Origin: Micavibrio sp.
GTDB lineage: Bacteria; Pseudomonadota; Alphaproteobacteria; Micavibrionales; Micavibrionaceae
Assembly: GCA_030824805.1 (NCBI GenBank)
Contig: JAPJRC010000009.1
Span: 1 to 54,844 of the forward strand
DNA: 54,844 nt
Reading direction: 5' to 3'
Positions 8,547-17,185 of this stretch are shown here, piece after piece. The translations under genes were made by a program, and so were the position numbers. Numbering within the stretch: the stretch's first letter is position 1; each line of letters starts with the position of its first letter. The notes beneath the pieces are model-generated. The model did no database searches, had not been told where the DNA came from, and worked only from the letters and a program-made list of their open reading frames with translations.

Positions 8547-9479
8547 ATGATAATCGTTTTCGGTGCCATCAATATGGACATGCATCTGCGGATGAAGGAG
8601 TTTCCGCGCCCCGGTGAAACCATCTTGGCACCGAGCTATGACATGTCGCCGGGCGGCAAGGGTGCAAATCAGGCGCTCGCAGCTGCACGCGGCGGTGTGA
8701 AAACCGCGCTGGTGGGCAAGGTCGGCGACGATGCCATGGCGACCCGCATCCTGAACGGCCTGCGACGCAGCGAGGTAATGACGTCCGGCGTTGGTGTTTC
8801 GGATTACCTGCCGACAGGCATGGCGATCGTTGAAACAGATGCGCGCGGCGAAAACCAGATTATCGTCGCGCTGGGCGCCAACGGAGATGTGTCCGCATCG
8901 CAGATACCGGACGAGATTTTAAAACCGGGCAATGTGCTCCTTCTCCAGATGGAGGTGCCGTTGCAGGAAAATATCGCGCTTATGGAGCGCGCCAACAAAC
9001 TTGGTGTGAAGATTATTCTCAATCTTGCGCCGGCCTTCCGCCTACCACAGAAGGCGTTGGAACTGGTGGATTATCTCGTTGTGAACGAGCTGGAGGCCCG
9101 CATGATGGCCGAGGCTATAGGCATTCCGGCGGGGCAGGATCTGATGCTGATGGCCAAGGCGCTTTCGGCCAAGGGCGGCCTTGATTGCATTATCACGCTG
9201 GGTTCGCAGGGCGCGATCGCGATGGGTGAAAACGGCACGGGCTGGCGCGTTTCCGCCATGCCGCTCAAAGAGGTCGTCGACACCACAGGGGCGGGCGATT
9301 GTTTCTGCGGCACGCTGGCGGCGGCCATACATGGCAAGTTCGCCCTCGCATCTGCCATGCGCCGCGCTTCGGTTGCCGCCTCGCTCAGCTGCATGAAAAA
9401 AGGCGCGCAGGAATCCTACCCCTACAGCGCCGACATCGACGAGGTGCTCGAAACTTTCCCGCAAGCGCAGGCCTGTTAG
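8547..9479 (+). CDS. rbsK: Ribokinase-like PfkB-family carbohydrate kinase
   Basis: A 310-residue sugar kinase of the ribokinase type. The N-terminal signature GGKGANQALAAARGG is at about 36-50, and the C-terminal PfkB signature DTTGAGDCFCGTLAA at about 238-252 holds the catalytic aspartate in GAGD. The opening IVFGAINMDMHLRMKEFPRPGET matches RbsK more closely than fructokinase or adenosine kinase. There is no ribose transporter or RbsD gene nearby, so the substrate should be treated as open. The gene is read away from hemA. Confidence 0.85.
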   Translation: MIIVFGAINMDMHLRMKEFPRPGETILAPSYDMSPGGKGANQALAAARGGVKTALVGKVGDDAMATRILNGLRRSEVMTSGVGVSDYLPTGMAIVETDARGENQIIVALGANGDVSASQIPDEILKPGNVLLLQMEVPLQENIALMERANKLGVKIILNLAPAFRLPQKALELVDYLVVNELEARMMAEAIGIPAGQDLMLMAKALSAKGGLDCIITLGSQGAIAMGENGTGWRVSAMPLKEVVDTTGAGDCFCGTLAAAIHGKFALASAMRRASVAASLSCMKKGAQESYPYSADIDEVLETFPQAQAC

Positions 9480-9502
9480 ATTAAAATTTTTAAGAGAGAA
9501 TG

Positions 9503-9664
9503 TTAGGCGGAGAAATCCACATTGCCGCCGCGGCCCGATGCAGCGACAGCAAGCATGTCGACAATTTGCTGCTGCATCTGCGCGCTTTGCTTGATCATGT
9601 TCATCGCCGCGTTCTTTTGCGTGATGGCCATCTGCATGGCTATTTGTGCTGGTATCGCTTCCAT
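9503..9664 (-). CDS. YjfB-like small protein (putative motility protein family)
   Basis: A 53-residue protein encoded on the minus strand in the gap after the ribokinase-like gene. It begins MEAIPAQIAMQMAITQKN, has a glutamine- and methionine-rich helix (MIKQSAQMQQQIVDML), and ends GGNVDFSA. This matches the layout of the YjfB family: short, helical, with a C-terminal G-x-N-[IV]-D-[VF]-S motif. The family is called a putative motility protein on genomic context only. There is no Shine-Dalgarno site; instead a TATAAT box ends 6 bases before the ATG, so the message may be leaderless. Its neighbour upstream on the same strand is the unknown protein paired with a response regulator. Confidence 0.7.
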   Translation of the reverse strand: MEAIPAQIAMQMAITQKNAAMNMIKQSAQMQQQIVDMLAVAASGRGGNVDFSA

Positions 9665-9670
9665 AAGAGA

Positions 9671-9701
9671 ATTATACCATAAGTGTTGCCGCTTGTGTCA
9701 C
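9671..9701 (-). promoter_or_regulatory. Extended -10 promoter for the YjfB-like gene
   Basis: On the minus strand a perfect TATAAT is at 9676-9671, preceded by TGG, an extended -10 element. TGACAC at 9700-9695 is a possible -35 with an 18-base spacer. Transcription would be expected to begin at or beside the ATG at 9664, giving a message with little or no leader. The stretch lies in the 45-base gap between the unknown gene ending at 9710 and the YjfB-like start. Confidence 0.5.
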
Positions 9702-9709
9702 GCGAAAAA

Positions 9710-10207
9710 TCAATGCGGGATCGCATATTTGGTGTAGTAGCGCAGGCATGCGCTGTGTAATTCCTGTGTCAGGATATAGCCTTCGCGACCGCCGTTTCCG
9801 GTTAATCTTTTGTTAACGATAATGTCGAGAACCTTGTTGTAAACCATAAAGATTTCCAAGAAATCTTTGTCCAGCACTGTTACGTTCTCAAGAAATCTCA
9901 GCATAACGTCCGAAGTCATTGAAATTAGTTGGTAATGAAACATGCTGCCGTTGGATTTTAGCTGCATGATGATGTTGACGATTTCAGGGACGCGCAGTTC
10001 GGCGGATGCGCCGGGATTGCGTTCTATATCCTCGCGCAACAGTTCGAGCCGTTCGAGAAAACGCCTTGCGTGGGGCACGAAATCCACCGGATTGCTCTCG
10101 AGAAAATCCTGACATTTTTTGATGACGTAAGAGGGCAGGCCGCCTTCGCCGACCTTTTCTTTCAGGCGGTTGCGGGGTGTGCTGAAAACGGGCGGCTTCT
10201 TTTTCAT
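9710..10207 (-). CDS. Conserved hypothetical protein cotranscribed with a response regulator
   Basis: A 165-residue soluble, mostly helical protein that I do not recognise by name. It opens with a basic proline-containing tail (MKKKPPVFSTPRNR), then an LPSYVIKKCQDFLESNPVDF helix pair, and ends in a conserved-looking LHSACLRYYTKYAIPH. AAGGGGAG lies 5 bases before its ATG, and only 9 bases separate it from the response-regulator stop, so the two form an operon. Its role may be as partner or output of the regulator, or in motility given the YjfB-like gene after it; neither is shown by the sequence. Confidence 0.75.
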   Translation of the reverse strand: MKKKPPVFSTPRNRLKEKVGEGGLPSYVIKKCQDFLESNPVDFVPHARRFLERLELLREDIERNPGASAELRVPEIVNIIMQLKSNGSMFHYQLISMTSDVMLRFLENVTVLDKDFLEIFMVYNKVLDIIVNKRLTGNGGREGYILTQELHSACLRYYTKYAIPH

Positions 10208-10216
10208 GGGCTCCCC

Positions 10217-10789
10217 TTACAGCTTTTTCGTTTCTTCGGTAAGGTCGCGCAGGACAAGATCGAAATCCGGATCGCTGTCTTTCCATTCGCCCGCGTTTTT
10301 GTCGGCCGTTCCGCGCCGGTTCGGCCCTGTGAAGGTGAAGTTCTTGCGGCGGCGGCGATCGGGGCCGAAAAAGTCGCCTGTATCAACGAATTGCCGGGGT
10401 TTCTCGATAATCTGCACGATGCGGGCATACATATCCCGCGCGCTGTAGGGCTTCATCAGGAACTCGGTCACGCCCATGTCGCGGGCGGCCTCCACGCGCG
10501 GTTGGTCGGAATAGCCGGTCATCAGGATGATGGGCACGAACGGATCAGGGGAGTCCGCGTTCTGGCGCACCATGCGCACGAGGTCAATCCCGTCCATCGG
10601 CTCCATCAGCCAGTCCGTAACGATAAGATCGTGCTTATGCTGGCAGAAAAGGCGATAGCCTTCCTCCACATTCTTGGCACCGTGGACGTTGTTGAAACCA
10701 AAAGCGTTCAGCAGGGAGGTTGTCAGCGCCAGCATAGGGTGCATGTCCTCAACAATCAGAATCTTTACCTGCGATAAATCGTAAGACAT
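10217..10789 (-). CDS. CheY-like single-domain response regulator with basic tail
   Basis: A 190-residue protein with one receiver domain (about 8-130). The acidic pocket is E14-D15, the phosphorylation site is D59 in VTDW, the switch threonine is in ILMTGYS, and the lysine is in LMKPYS. After the domain comes a 60-residue tail containing FFGPDRRRR and a second GPNRRG, a repeat seen in alphaproteobacterial orphan regulators. No DNA-binding domain or histidine kinase is present in the window, so it is probably an adaptor rather than a transcription factor. The ATG at 10789 is preferred to a TTG two codons upstream. Confidence 0.9.
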   Translation of the reverse strand: MSYDLSQVKILIVEDMHPMLALTTSLLNAFGFNNVHGAKNVEEGYRLFCQHKHDLIVTDWLMEPMDGIDLVRMVRQNADSPDPFVPIILMTGYSDQPRVEAARDMGVTEFLMKPYSARDMYARIVQIIEKPRQFVDTGDFFGPDRRRRKNFTFTGPNRRGTADKNAGEWKDSDPDFDLVLRDLTEETKKL

Positions 10790-11013
10790 GCTCAATATAG
10801 GCTTTCAATAATAGGCCTCAGAATCCCATGTTTTACGCCCCCATACAACTATAAACATTTTGCGTAAATATTAGATAAATGTGCATCGCATACGGTGAGA
10901 TGCTGTTGCTATTTCCGTATCGGCTCTTGGCGAACGCCATAATTGGGCGTACGGTAAAAGGAATCAGAGAAAAATAGATCCATCAGGCGTGTAAGGGGTT
11001 AGGGGACCTTGAT

Positions 11014-11442
11014 ATGAGCCAAAGTATAATCATGAATTTTTCGTCGCCGCCGGGCCTCGACGATATTGAGACCATCGCCAAAGAACTTCTTGCTGCACTG
11101 CCGGAAGAACTGGCCGAATGCTGCGAGACACTGGCGATAGAGGTGGAAGATTATCCGGACGATGCGACCATCGCCGAAATGGAGTTAGACGATCCGTACG
11201 AACTCATCGCGCTCTATCGCAGCGGTAAGGAAATCTCCCCCGGTGTAGAACGTAAAGTGGCGAACGACGATGATGTGCTCGTGCTTTTCCGCCGTCCTAT
11301 TCTTGATCTCTGGTGCGAAATGCAAGAAGACCTGACGTCCCTGATCCGCGAAATAATGATCGAGGAACTCGCGCAGAATTTCGATTTCTCCGAGGATGAA
11401 ATCGAAGAGATGACGGCAAGACATCATCAGGGGATGTTTTAA
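11014..11442 (+). CDS. Zincin-family (DUF1025-type) protein with degraded active site
   Basis: A 142-residue acidic protein whose layout follows the short metallopeptidase family PF06262: an N-terminal helix with LAALPEEL, the strand AIEVEDYP, a DPYELIALYRSG segment, then VLFRRPILDLWCE. In typical members the next helix carries HExxHHFG. Here the segment reads IEELAQNFDFSEDEIEEM, so both metal-binding histidines are replaced by glutamate and glutamine. It is therefore unlikely to bind zinc in the usual way. The C-terminus ends HHQGMF. Its stop overlaps the htpG stop by 4 bases on the other strand. The 224 bases upstream are an intergenic region shared with the divergent response regulator, in which I see no further gene. 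Confidence 0.8.
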   Translation: MSQSIIMNFSSPPGLDDIETIAKELLAALPEELAECCETLAIEVEDYPDDATIAEMELDDPYELIALYRSGKEISPGVERKVANDDDVLVLFRRPILDLWCEMQEDLTSLIREIMIEELAQNFDFSEDEIEEMTARHHQGMF

Positions 11443-13325
11443 GCCGCCAGCCCGCGCTGCATAAATTCCGCCATACGTTTCACGAACGAACTTGGGTCGT
11501 TCACCGGCTCTCCCTGAATGATGCAGGCCTGATCGTAGAGCAAACGCGCGGCGTCCTTTAACGATGCCGCATCCTTGTTGCCCTCCGCCAGCACGGCAAG
11601 TTTCTGGATCAGCGCGTGGTGTTCGTTGATCTCCAGAATTTTCTTGTTTCGCGTGCCGTCGTAATCCTGCGATGCGCGAAGCACGCGTTCCATCTGCATA
11701 TCGACACCGCCATCGTCGGCAATCAGGCACACGGGGGAGTCCGTCAGGCGTTTGGAAATCCGCACGGCCTTTACATCTTTTTTCAGCTCTTCGCTCAAGA
11801 CGCCGAGCAGGGACGTGACCGATGTTTCATTCTTTGCCTCTGGCTTGTTTTCAGCTTCCTTCGGCTCGAACTTGTCGAGATCGATGGAGCCTTTGGTAAC
11901 GGAAACGAATTTCTTGCCTTTGTAGTCCGAAACCTGCTGCAGCCAGAAAGAGTCGATCGTGTCGGCGAGGAAGAGGACTTCGAGGCCGCGCGCCTTGAAC
12001 CCTTCGAGCTGCGGCGAGCGTTCGATGCTCTCCAGCTTCTCACCGAGAATGTAATAGATTTCTTCCTGCTCGGGCTTCATGCGTTCTATATAGGCGTCGA
12101 GGCTGGTCAGCGTGCGGTTGGCGTTGCTGGAGAAGAAGCGCGCAATTTTAAAAATTTCGTCGCGATGTTCGACGGCGTCATAAAGCCCTTCTTTCACCAC
12201 CATGCCGAACTGGTACCAGAATGTTTCAAACGCGGTGCCGTCATTTTCGGCAAGGTTCGCCAGATCGGACAGGATGCGCTTGGTCACGCCCGAGCGTATG
12301 CGCGTAACCACAGGATTGTTCTGGAGCATCTCGCGGCTGATATTCAGCGGCAAATCTTCGGAATCGATCACGCCGCGTACGAAACGCAGCCAAGGGTAGA
12401 TTAGGTTTTGCACCTGGTCCGTGATGAACACGCGTTTCACGTACAAACGCACTGCATGCTTGCGGCCCGGATCGTACAAATCCCACGGGCGCATGGTTGG
12501 TACGAACAGCAGCGCCGTGTATTCTATTTTGCCTTCCGCGCGCCAGTGGCTCGTCATCAGCGGCTCGTCGAACACATGGCCGATATGGTGATAGAACTCG
12601 GTGTATTGCTCCTTGGTCACCTCGTTTTTCGAACGCATCCAAAGCGCGGAGGCTGCGTTGACTGGCTGCTCTTCGTCGCCGATATGGATGGGAACGGCCA
12701 CATGATCGGAATAAGCAAGGATGATCTGTCTGATCTTGTCGTCCAGCAGATAATCATACGCGTCTGATTTCAGATGCAATGTAATGCGCGTGCCGCGTCC
12801 CTGAATCCATTGGGCCTCTTCCGCCGTCGCTTCGCGCACCGTGTAGCCGGAGCGCCCGTCGGATTCCCAGTGCCACACCTGCGTGTCACCGGCTTTGCAT
12901 GACAGAACGCTCACCTTGTCTGCAACCATGAAACTTGCGTAGAAACCGACGCCGAACTGACCGATCAGGTTGAGTTGCGATTTATCACCGCCGGAATTTT
13001 TCACGGCTTCGACCATGGCCGCCGTGCCGGACCGCGCGATGGTGCCCAGATTGTCGATCAGATCCTGCCTGTTCATGCCGATGCCGTTGTCGGCAAGGGT
13101 CAGCGTGCTTTCGTTGTTGTCTTTGGTAATGCGGATTTTAAAATCCGTTTCGCCCGCGAGCAGCGATTCATTCTGCAGGCTCTCGTAACGCAGCTTGTCG
13201 CACGCGTCGGCGGCGTTCGAAAGAAGCTCGCGCAGGAACACGTCGCGGTTGGTGTACAGCGCGTTGGCAACAATATCGAGAAGACGCGATACATCGGTTC
13301 CGAATGTGAGGGTTTCTTCGCTCAT
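11439..13325 (-). CDS. htpG: Molecular chaperone HtpG (Hsp90)
   Basis: Cytoplasmic ATP-dependent chaperone of 628 residues, the usual bacterial Hsp90 length. The N-terminal GHKL ATPase domain shows LRELLSNAADACDKLRYESL with the ATP/Mg asparagine, DNGIGM, and GQFGVGFYASFMVA. The middle domain includes RGVIDSEDLPLNISREMLQ, and the C-terminal dimer domain follows. A 9-base gap separates it from pdxH upstream on the same strand, so the two may share a transcript. No heat-shock promoter could be identified with confidence. Confidence 0.98.
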   Translation of the reverse strand: MSEETLTFGTDVSRLLDIVANALYTNRDVFLRELLSNAADACDKLRYESLQNESLLAGETDFKIRITKDNNESTLTLADNGIGMNRQDLIDNLGTIARSGTAAMVEAVKNSGGDKSQLNLIGQFGVGFYASFMVADKVSVLSCKAGDTQVWHWESDGRSGYTVREATAEEAQWIQGRGTRITLHLKSDAYDYLLDDKIRQIILAYSDHVAVPIHIGDEEQPVNAASALWMRSKNEVTKEQYTEFYHHIGHVFDEPLMTSHWRAEGKIEYTALLFVPTMRPWDLYDPGRKHAVRLYVKRVFITDQVQNLIYPWLRFVRGVIDSEDLPLNISREMLQNNPVVTRIRSGVTKRILSDLANLAENDGTAFETFWYQFGMVVKEGLYDAVEHRDEIFKIARFFSSNANRTLTSLDAYIERMKPEQEEIYYILGEKLESIERSPQLEGFKARGLEVLFLADTIDSFWLQQVSDYKGKKFVSVTKGSIDLDKFEPKEAENKPEAKNETSVTSLLGVLSEELKKDVKAVRISKRLTDSPVCLIADDGGVDMQMERVLRASQDYDGTRNKKILEINEHHALIQKLAVLAEGNKDAASLKDAARLLYDQACIIQGEPVNDPSSFVKRMAEFMQRGLAA

Positions 13326-13334
13326 AACATACTC

Positions 13335-13937
13335 CTAAGGATAAATCATATGGCTTTCCCAGCCGTTTTTTCCAGGCAGGAACACATGGCGGCGGTGCAG
13401 GCGGAACTCACCGTCGATCCAGAATTCTATTTTATCGGGTAGCACGCGGAAGCCGCGCCAGTATTCGGGGCGGGGAATATCTTCCACATCCTTGAACTTG
13501 TCTTCGTAAAATTTCACCGCGTCTTCGAGGTTGGAAAATTCCGGCAGTCTTCGTGATTGTTGTGAGGCCCATGCCCCGATGCGCGATTGTCTGGGGCGCG
13601 TATTATAATAAGTGTCGGACTCTGCATCGGTCACGCGTTCGACGCGGCCTTCGATGCGCACCGATCTGCGCAGGCTTTTCCAGTGGAAGCAAAGGGCAGC
13701 ATAAGGATTTGCTTCTATATCGTTGCCTTTGCGGCTCTCGGCATTTGTAAAGAAAACGAAACCGCGCTCGTCCAACCCGTTAAGTAAAACCATGCGATTG
13801 GATGGACGGCCTTGCGCGTCGGCGGTGGCAAGGCACATGGCATTGGGATCGTTGATTTCCGAGGCTTTCGCGTCTTCCAACCATTGACCGAAGGTTTTGT
13901 ACGGATTATCCGTATAAAGGTCAGGTACAGTGTTCAT
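13335..13937 (-). CDS. pdxH: Pyridoxamine 5'-phosphate oxidase PdxH
   Basis: FMN-dependent oxidase of 200 residues that makes pyridoxal 5'-phosphate from the pyridoxine or pyridoxamine phosphates. RMVLLNGLDERGFVFFTN and NPYAALCFHWKSLRRSVRIEGRV are the FMN-binding core, and the C-terminal PEYWRGFRVLPDKIEFW with RLHRR holds the substrate-binding arginines. The ASQQSR segment is also diagnostic. PLP is the cofactor of the hemA product encoded nearby. Confidence 0.97.
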   Translation of the reverse strand: MNTVPDLYTDNPYKTFGQWLEDAKASEINDPNAMCLATADAQGRPSNRMVLLNGLDERGFVFFTNAESRKGNDIEANPYAALCFHWKSLRRSVRIEGRVERVTDAESDTYYNTRPRQSRIGAWASQQSRRLPEFSNLEDAVKFYEDKFKDVEDIPRPEYWRGFRVLPDKIEFWIDGEFRLHRRHVFLPGKNGWESHMIYP

Positions 13938-14038
13938 ACTTTTGTTTCTATTGTGGCAAAGGAAACCTTGTTTTGGACGAAATTGGAACCTAATGTAAGG
14001 CTATTGGTTAGAATCGCAAGAGAAGGATTAAAGCGATC

Positions 14039-14515
14039 ATGAAAAAAACTATTTTAACACTGGCATTGATTTCCACGGCAGCTCTCGGCGGTTGTAACAC
14101 CACCTCCGGCATGGGCAATAAACAATTGATCGGTACGGGCGGCGGTGCTGTTCTCGGCGGTCTGGCCGGCTCGCAAATCGGTTCCGGTTCGGGCCGTCTG
14201 TGGGCTACAGGCGCAGGCGTTCTGCTCGGTGGTCTTCTGGGTTCTGAAATCGGCTCTTCGCTGGACCGCGCTGACCAGGCTTACGCGCAACAAGCAACGC
14301 AAAACGCATATAGCGCACCGATCGGTCAGACGATCCGTTGGAACAACCCTGACTCCGGTAACTACGGCACGATCACACCGACCCGTTCGGGCGTTGATAA
14401 CGGTGGCCGCGTTTGCCGTGAATTCAGCCAGACGATCTATGTCGGCGGCAAACAGCAATCGGGTTACGGCACGGCGTGCCAGCAGTCCGATGGCTCTTGG
14501 CAGATTGTCAGCTAG
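14039..14515 (+). CDS. 17 kDa surface-antigen-type glycine-zipper outer-membrane lipoprotein
   Basis: A 158-residue lipoprotein with signal peptide and lipobox ALGGC (lipidated C19). Residues about 30-85 form two glycine-zipper hairpins (GGGAVLGGLAGSQIGSG and GAGVLLGGLLGSEIGSS), as in the Rickettsia 17 kDa antigen. The C-terminal domain contains a CREFSQTIYVGGKQQSGYGTAC segment with two cysteines that could form a disulfide. Family members are envelope proteins, often abundant. A strong intrinsic terminator follows 18 bases after the stop. Confidence 0.92.
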   Translation: MKKTILTLALISTAALGGCNTTSGMGNKQLIGTGGGAVLGGLAGSQIGSGSGRLWATGAGVLLGGLLGSEIGSSLDRADQAYAQQATQNAYSAPIGQTIRWNNPDSGNYGTITPTRSGVDNGGRVCREFSQTIYVGGKQQSGYGTACQQSDGSWQIVS

Positions 14516-14533
14516 TTTTGGAATTACGAAGAA

Positions 14534-14559
14534 GGCCGCTGGAAACAGCGGCCTTTTTT
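14534..14559 (+). terminator. Intrinsic terminator of the 17 kDa lipoprotein gene
   Basis: GGCCGCTG (14534-14541), a GAAA tetraloop, CAGCGGCC (14546-14553) and then six T residues. The T-tract touches the stop codon of the convergent gene that begins at 14558, so it mainly serves the plus strand. Confidence 0.95.
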
Positions 14560-16168
14560 ATTGGCCTTTTTTATCCCCGTCGCCCTGTTGTTCGCGGCGC
14601 ATTTTTTCCATGATGGCATGATGGCGCGCGGCGGCGGACGATGATGATCCCATACCAAGACCTGGCGCGGAAAAAACAGGGGCGGAATAATTCGGCGCTG
14701 CGGCGGGCTGTACTTTGGGCGCGGCAGATGGTGCCGCAGCGGGTGCTGCCGTAGGGGCTGGTCCAGCGGGTCCGCCGCGCAGAACAAGGTCGTTCGCGGC
14801 TTCCAGTTTCTTGATATAGCCCGGGTCTTTCATTGTGACGCGTATCGAGCCAAGCATGGGCGCAAAAGCAGGATTGTTGTTGCATATCTCGGCGATGCTG
14901 CCGAGCGTCACGGCAAACCCCTGACGCTTTTTCTCCACCATCGTTTCGCCGATTTTTTTGAGCGATTCCCATGACGTCGCATCTTTTGTGCCCTCGAATT
15001 CGAGGCGTGCGGCCTGCACGGGTGATACACCGTTGGATTGCGCGCCGTCGAAAGCGCGTGCGGCGGCCTGAAGCGCGTTCGCGCACCAGCCGAGAATATT
15101 TCCTTCCGCAAGATTCTCGTTCTGCTCGTTCGCGGCGGCGATCAGCGACTGTCCGCTTTCTTCCTGAATGCCGCGGGCGATGGCTTCCTCGAATGTCTTT
15201 TCCATGAGCTCGCGGTGCAAAATCTGGTTTTGCTCGTGGTTGATATAGGCGTTGTAGATATTGCCCAATTTGGTAAGGGGCGTGGGAACAATGCCCGATG
15301 TGTCTGAAACCAGATGGCCCGTTGCGCGCACGAACGCATCGTCGCTTGTGTTGACCGCGCAGCCCAAGATGGTTTCAGGCGCAAGATTGCGCCATGCCAT
15401 ATCCTGTGCAGGTTCGGAAAACTGCCACCATCTGCGGATGCTTCTATCATCGAAGGCGCGTCCTATTTCAATCGCGAGCTGACGCGCATGTATCATGTAT
15501 TTTGAGCGCAGGGGCTTCACCGCCGTGATCTCCTGATACGCGTATTTTGCGGATTCCACGCCGATCACGAACGGATAGTCTTCCGCGCGTCTTGCATGAA
15601 TAGGCAGGATGGAATCCATCGCACGCTTCTTGGCGAGTGTGTCCAGCGCGTGCTCTTCACCGAGCAGCCCGCCCATAACGGCGGCAAACGTGTCGGCCTG
15701 CAGGTTAAGGCGCGCCATATTCATCGGCGATCTTTTCGGGATCATGGGACCGGTTTTGAATTTGGCCGCGTATTCGGGGCGCTGGCGGATTTCGACGAGG
15801 TCGAGCGCGTGCCATACAAGATGGTATATCGCACGGCGCGCCTCTTTGGGCGTTTCGAATTCATCCGTGTTTATGTTGAAAAGGGCGAGTATGTTTTCTT
15901 CCGAACTCAGCCCCAGCCATTTTGACTTATGGTGAATGGCAAGTCCCAGAAAACTGGAAAGCTCGCGGTTGTTGTTTTTTTCGAGGATGCCTTGCGCGGT
16001 TTTTCCGGCGGGGTGCTGGATGACTTCATGTTCGCTGAGCGCGATAACTTCGTGGAGCAAGCCGGTGCCATGGGGAATAAACATCAGGCGCAGGGCCGGA
16101 TACAAATCGCGGACCTGTGATATGGCCAGATTGCAAAGGTCTTGCAATACGTCGTGTTTGATACCCAT
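14558..16168 (-). CDS. Large conserved hypothetical protein with alanine/proline-rich tail
   Basis: A 536-residue protein that I do not recognise. Residues 1-430 look globular and helical, with a histidine-containing IYHLVWHALDLVEIRQ and a LNLQADTFAAVMGGLLGE segment in the first third. From about 445 the sequence turns into a low-complexity alanine-proline stretch followed by a serine-alanine run and a charged end (MEKMRREQQGDGDKKGQ). There is no signal peptide or membrane segment. It stands alone on the minus strand, with about 160 bases before fabI on the other side. The tail may be a flexible linker or a docking segment. Confidence 0.75.
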   Translation of the reverse strand: MGIKHDVLQDLCNLAISQVRDLYPALRLMFIPHGTGLLHEVIALSEHEVIQHPAGKTAQGILEKNNNRELSSFLGLAIHHKSKWLGLSSEENILALFNINTDEFETPKEARRAIYHLVWHALDLVEIRQRPEYAAKFKTGPMIPKRSPMNMARLNLQADTFAAVMGGLLGEEHALDTLAKKRAMDSILPIHARRAEDYPFVIGVESAKYAYQEITAVKPLRSKYMIHARQLAIEIGRAFDDRSIRRWWQFSEPAQDMAWRNLAPETILGCAVNTSDDAFVRATGHLVSDTSGIVPTPLTKLGNIYNAYINHEQNQILHRELMEKTFEEAIARGIQEESGQSLIAAANEQNENLAEGNILGWCANALQAAARAFDGAQSNGVSPVQAARLEFEGTKDATSWESLKKIGETMVEKKRQGFAVTLGSIAEICNNNPAFAPMLGSIRVTMKDPGYIKKLEAANDLVLRGGPAGPAPTAAPAAAPSAAPKVQPAAAPNYSAPVFSAPGLGMGSSSSAAARHHAIMEKMRREQQGDGDKKGQ

Positions 16169-16329
16169 AACGCGGTAAGGACCCCCATTAATACAGGTAA
16201 AATTTTACGGGATTTCGGTTAATAAACCCTCAAGATGGGGGGTAAAATCGGGAGATTTCCGGCCATTGGGGCTGGACCTCAGGCCCGAAACGTGTAGGAT
16301 GCAAGCCATCATATCAAGAGGTTAAGAGA

Positions 16330-17184
16330 ATGACTGAAACGGCAAAAAACTGGCTGGCGGGAAAGAAGGGCGTAATTATGGGGGTCGCGAACGACCGTTC
16401 CATCGCCTGGGGAATTTCCAAGGCCGCCCATGATGCAGGCGCCGAACTGGCTTTTACATACCAGGGCGAGGCGCTGGAAAAGCGCGTGAAGCCGCTGGCA
16501 GATTCCATCGGTTCGGAAATCGTCCTGCCGTGCGATGTCACGAATATGGATTCCGTTGCCAAGGTCTTTGAAGAGATTGGCAAAAAATGGGGCAAAATCG
16601 ACTTTGTCGTGCACGCCATCGCGTTCTCCGACAAGAACGAGCTGGATGGTTTGTATCTCGACACCACGCGCGACAACTTCCTGAAAACAATGGATATTTC
16701 GGTTTATTCTTTCACGGCTGTGGCGCAGAAAGCCGCCCCGTTGATGACCGAAGGCGGCTCGCTCGTAACCCTGACCTATTACGGCGCGGAACGAGTCATG
16801 CCGCATTACAACGTGATGGGCGTCGCCAAAGCGGCATTGGAAGCCTCGGTCCGTTATCTGGCGGCCGACCTTGGCCCGCGCAATATTCGCGTTAACGCGA
16901 TTTCCGCCGGCCCGATCAAAACATTGGCTGCGAGCGGCATTGGCGATTTCCGCTACATTTTGAAATGGAACGAGCTGAACAGCCCGCTTCGCCGCAACGT
17001 GACGATCGAAGATGTGGGCCGTTCCGGTCTCTTCCTGCTGTCCGACCTCGGCTCTGGCGTGACGGGCGAGGTCCTGCACGTCGATTCCGGCTACCACACG
17101 GTCGGCATGTGCAATGTGGACACGGCCGCCGAAACAGCCGAACTCTTGCAATCGCTTGCCCCGAAATCGGACAAGGCGGCTTAA
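16330..17184 (+). CDS. fabI: Enoyl-[acyl-carrier-protein] reductase (NADH) FabI
   Basis: Last reductive step of type II fatty-acid elongation. The 284-residue protein has the FabI cofactor motif GVANDRSIAWGI at 18-29 and the catalytic pair Y160-x6-K167 with the preceding tyrosines Y150/Y151, as in Y146/Y156/K163 of E. coli. The chain ends near DKAA. AAGAGG lies about 9 bases before the ATG. One base separates its stop from the next start, so it heads an operon with two secreted proteins and aroC. Confidence 0.97.
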   Translation: MTETAKNWLAGKKGVIMGVANDRSIAWGISKAAHDAGAELAFTYQGEALEKRVKPLADSIGSEIVLPCDVTNMDSVAKVFEEIGKKWGKIDFVVHAIAFSDKNELDGLYLDTTRDNFLKTMDISVYSFTAVAQKAAPLMTEGGSLVTLTYYGAERVMPHYNVMGVAKAALEASVRYLAADLGPRNIRVNAISAGPIKTLAASGIGDFRYILKWNELNSPLRRNVTIEDVGRSGLFLLSDLGSGVTGEVLHVDSGYHTVGMCNVDTAAETAELLQSLAPKSDKAA

Positions 17185-17185
17185 C

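Noticed and set aside
10070..10777. A 235-codon plus-strand frame opposite the response regulator
   Set aside because: The receiver motifs are on the other strand; this frame is a shadow.
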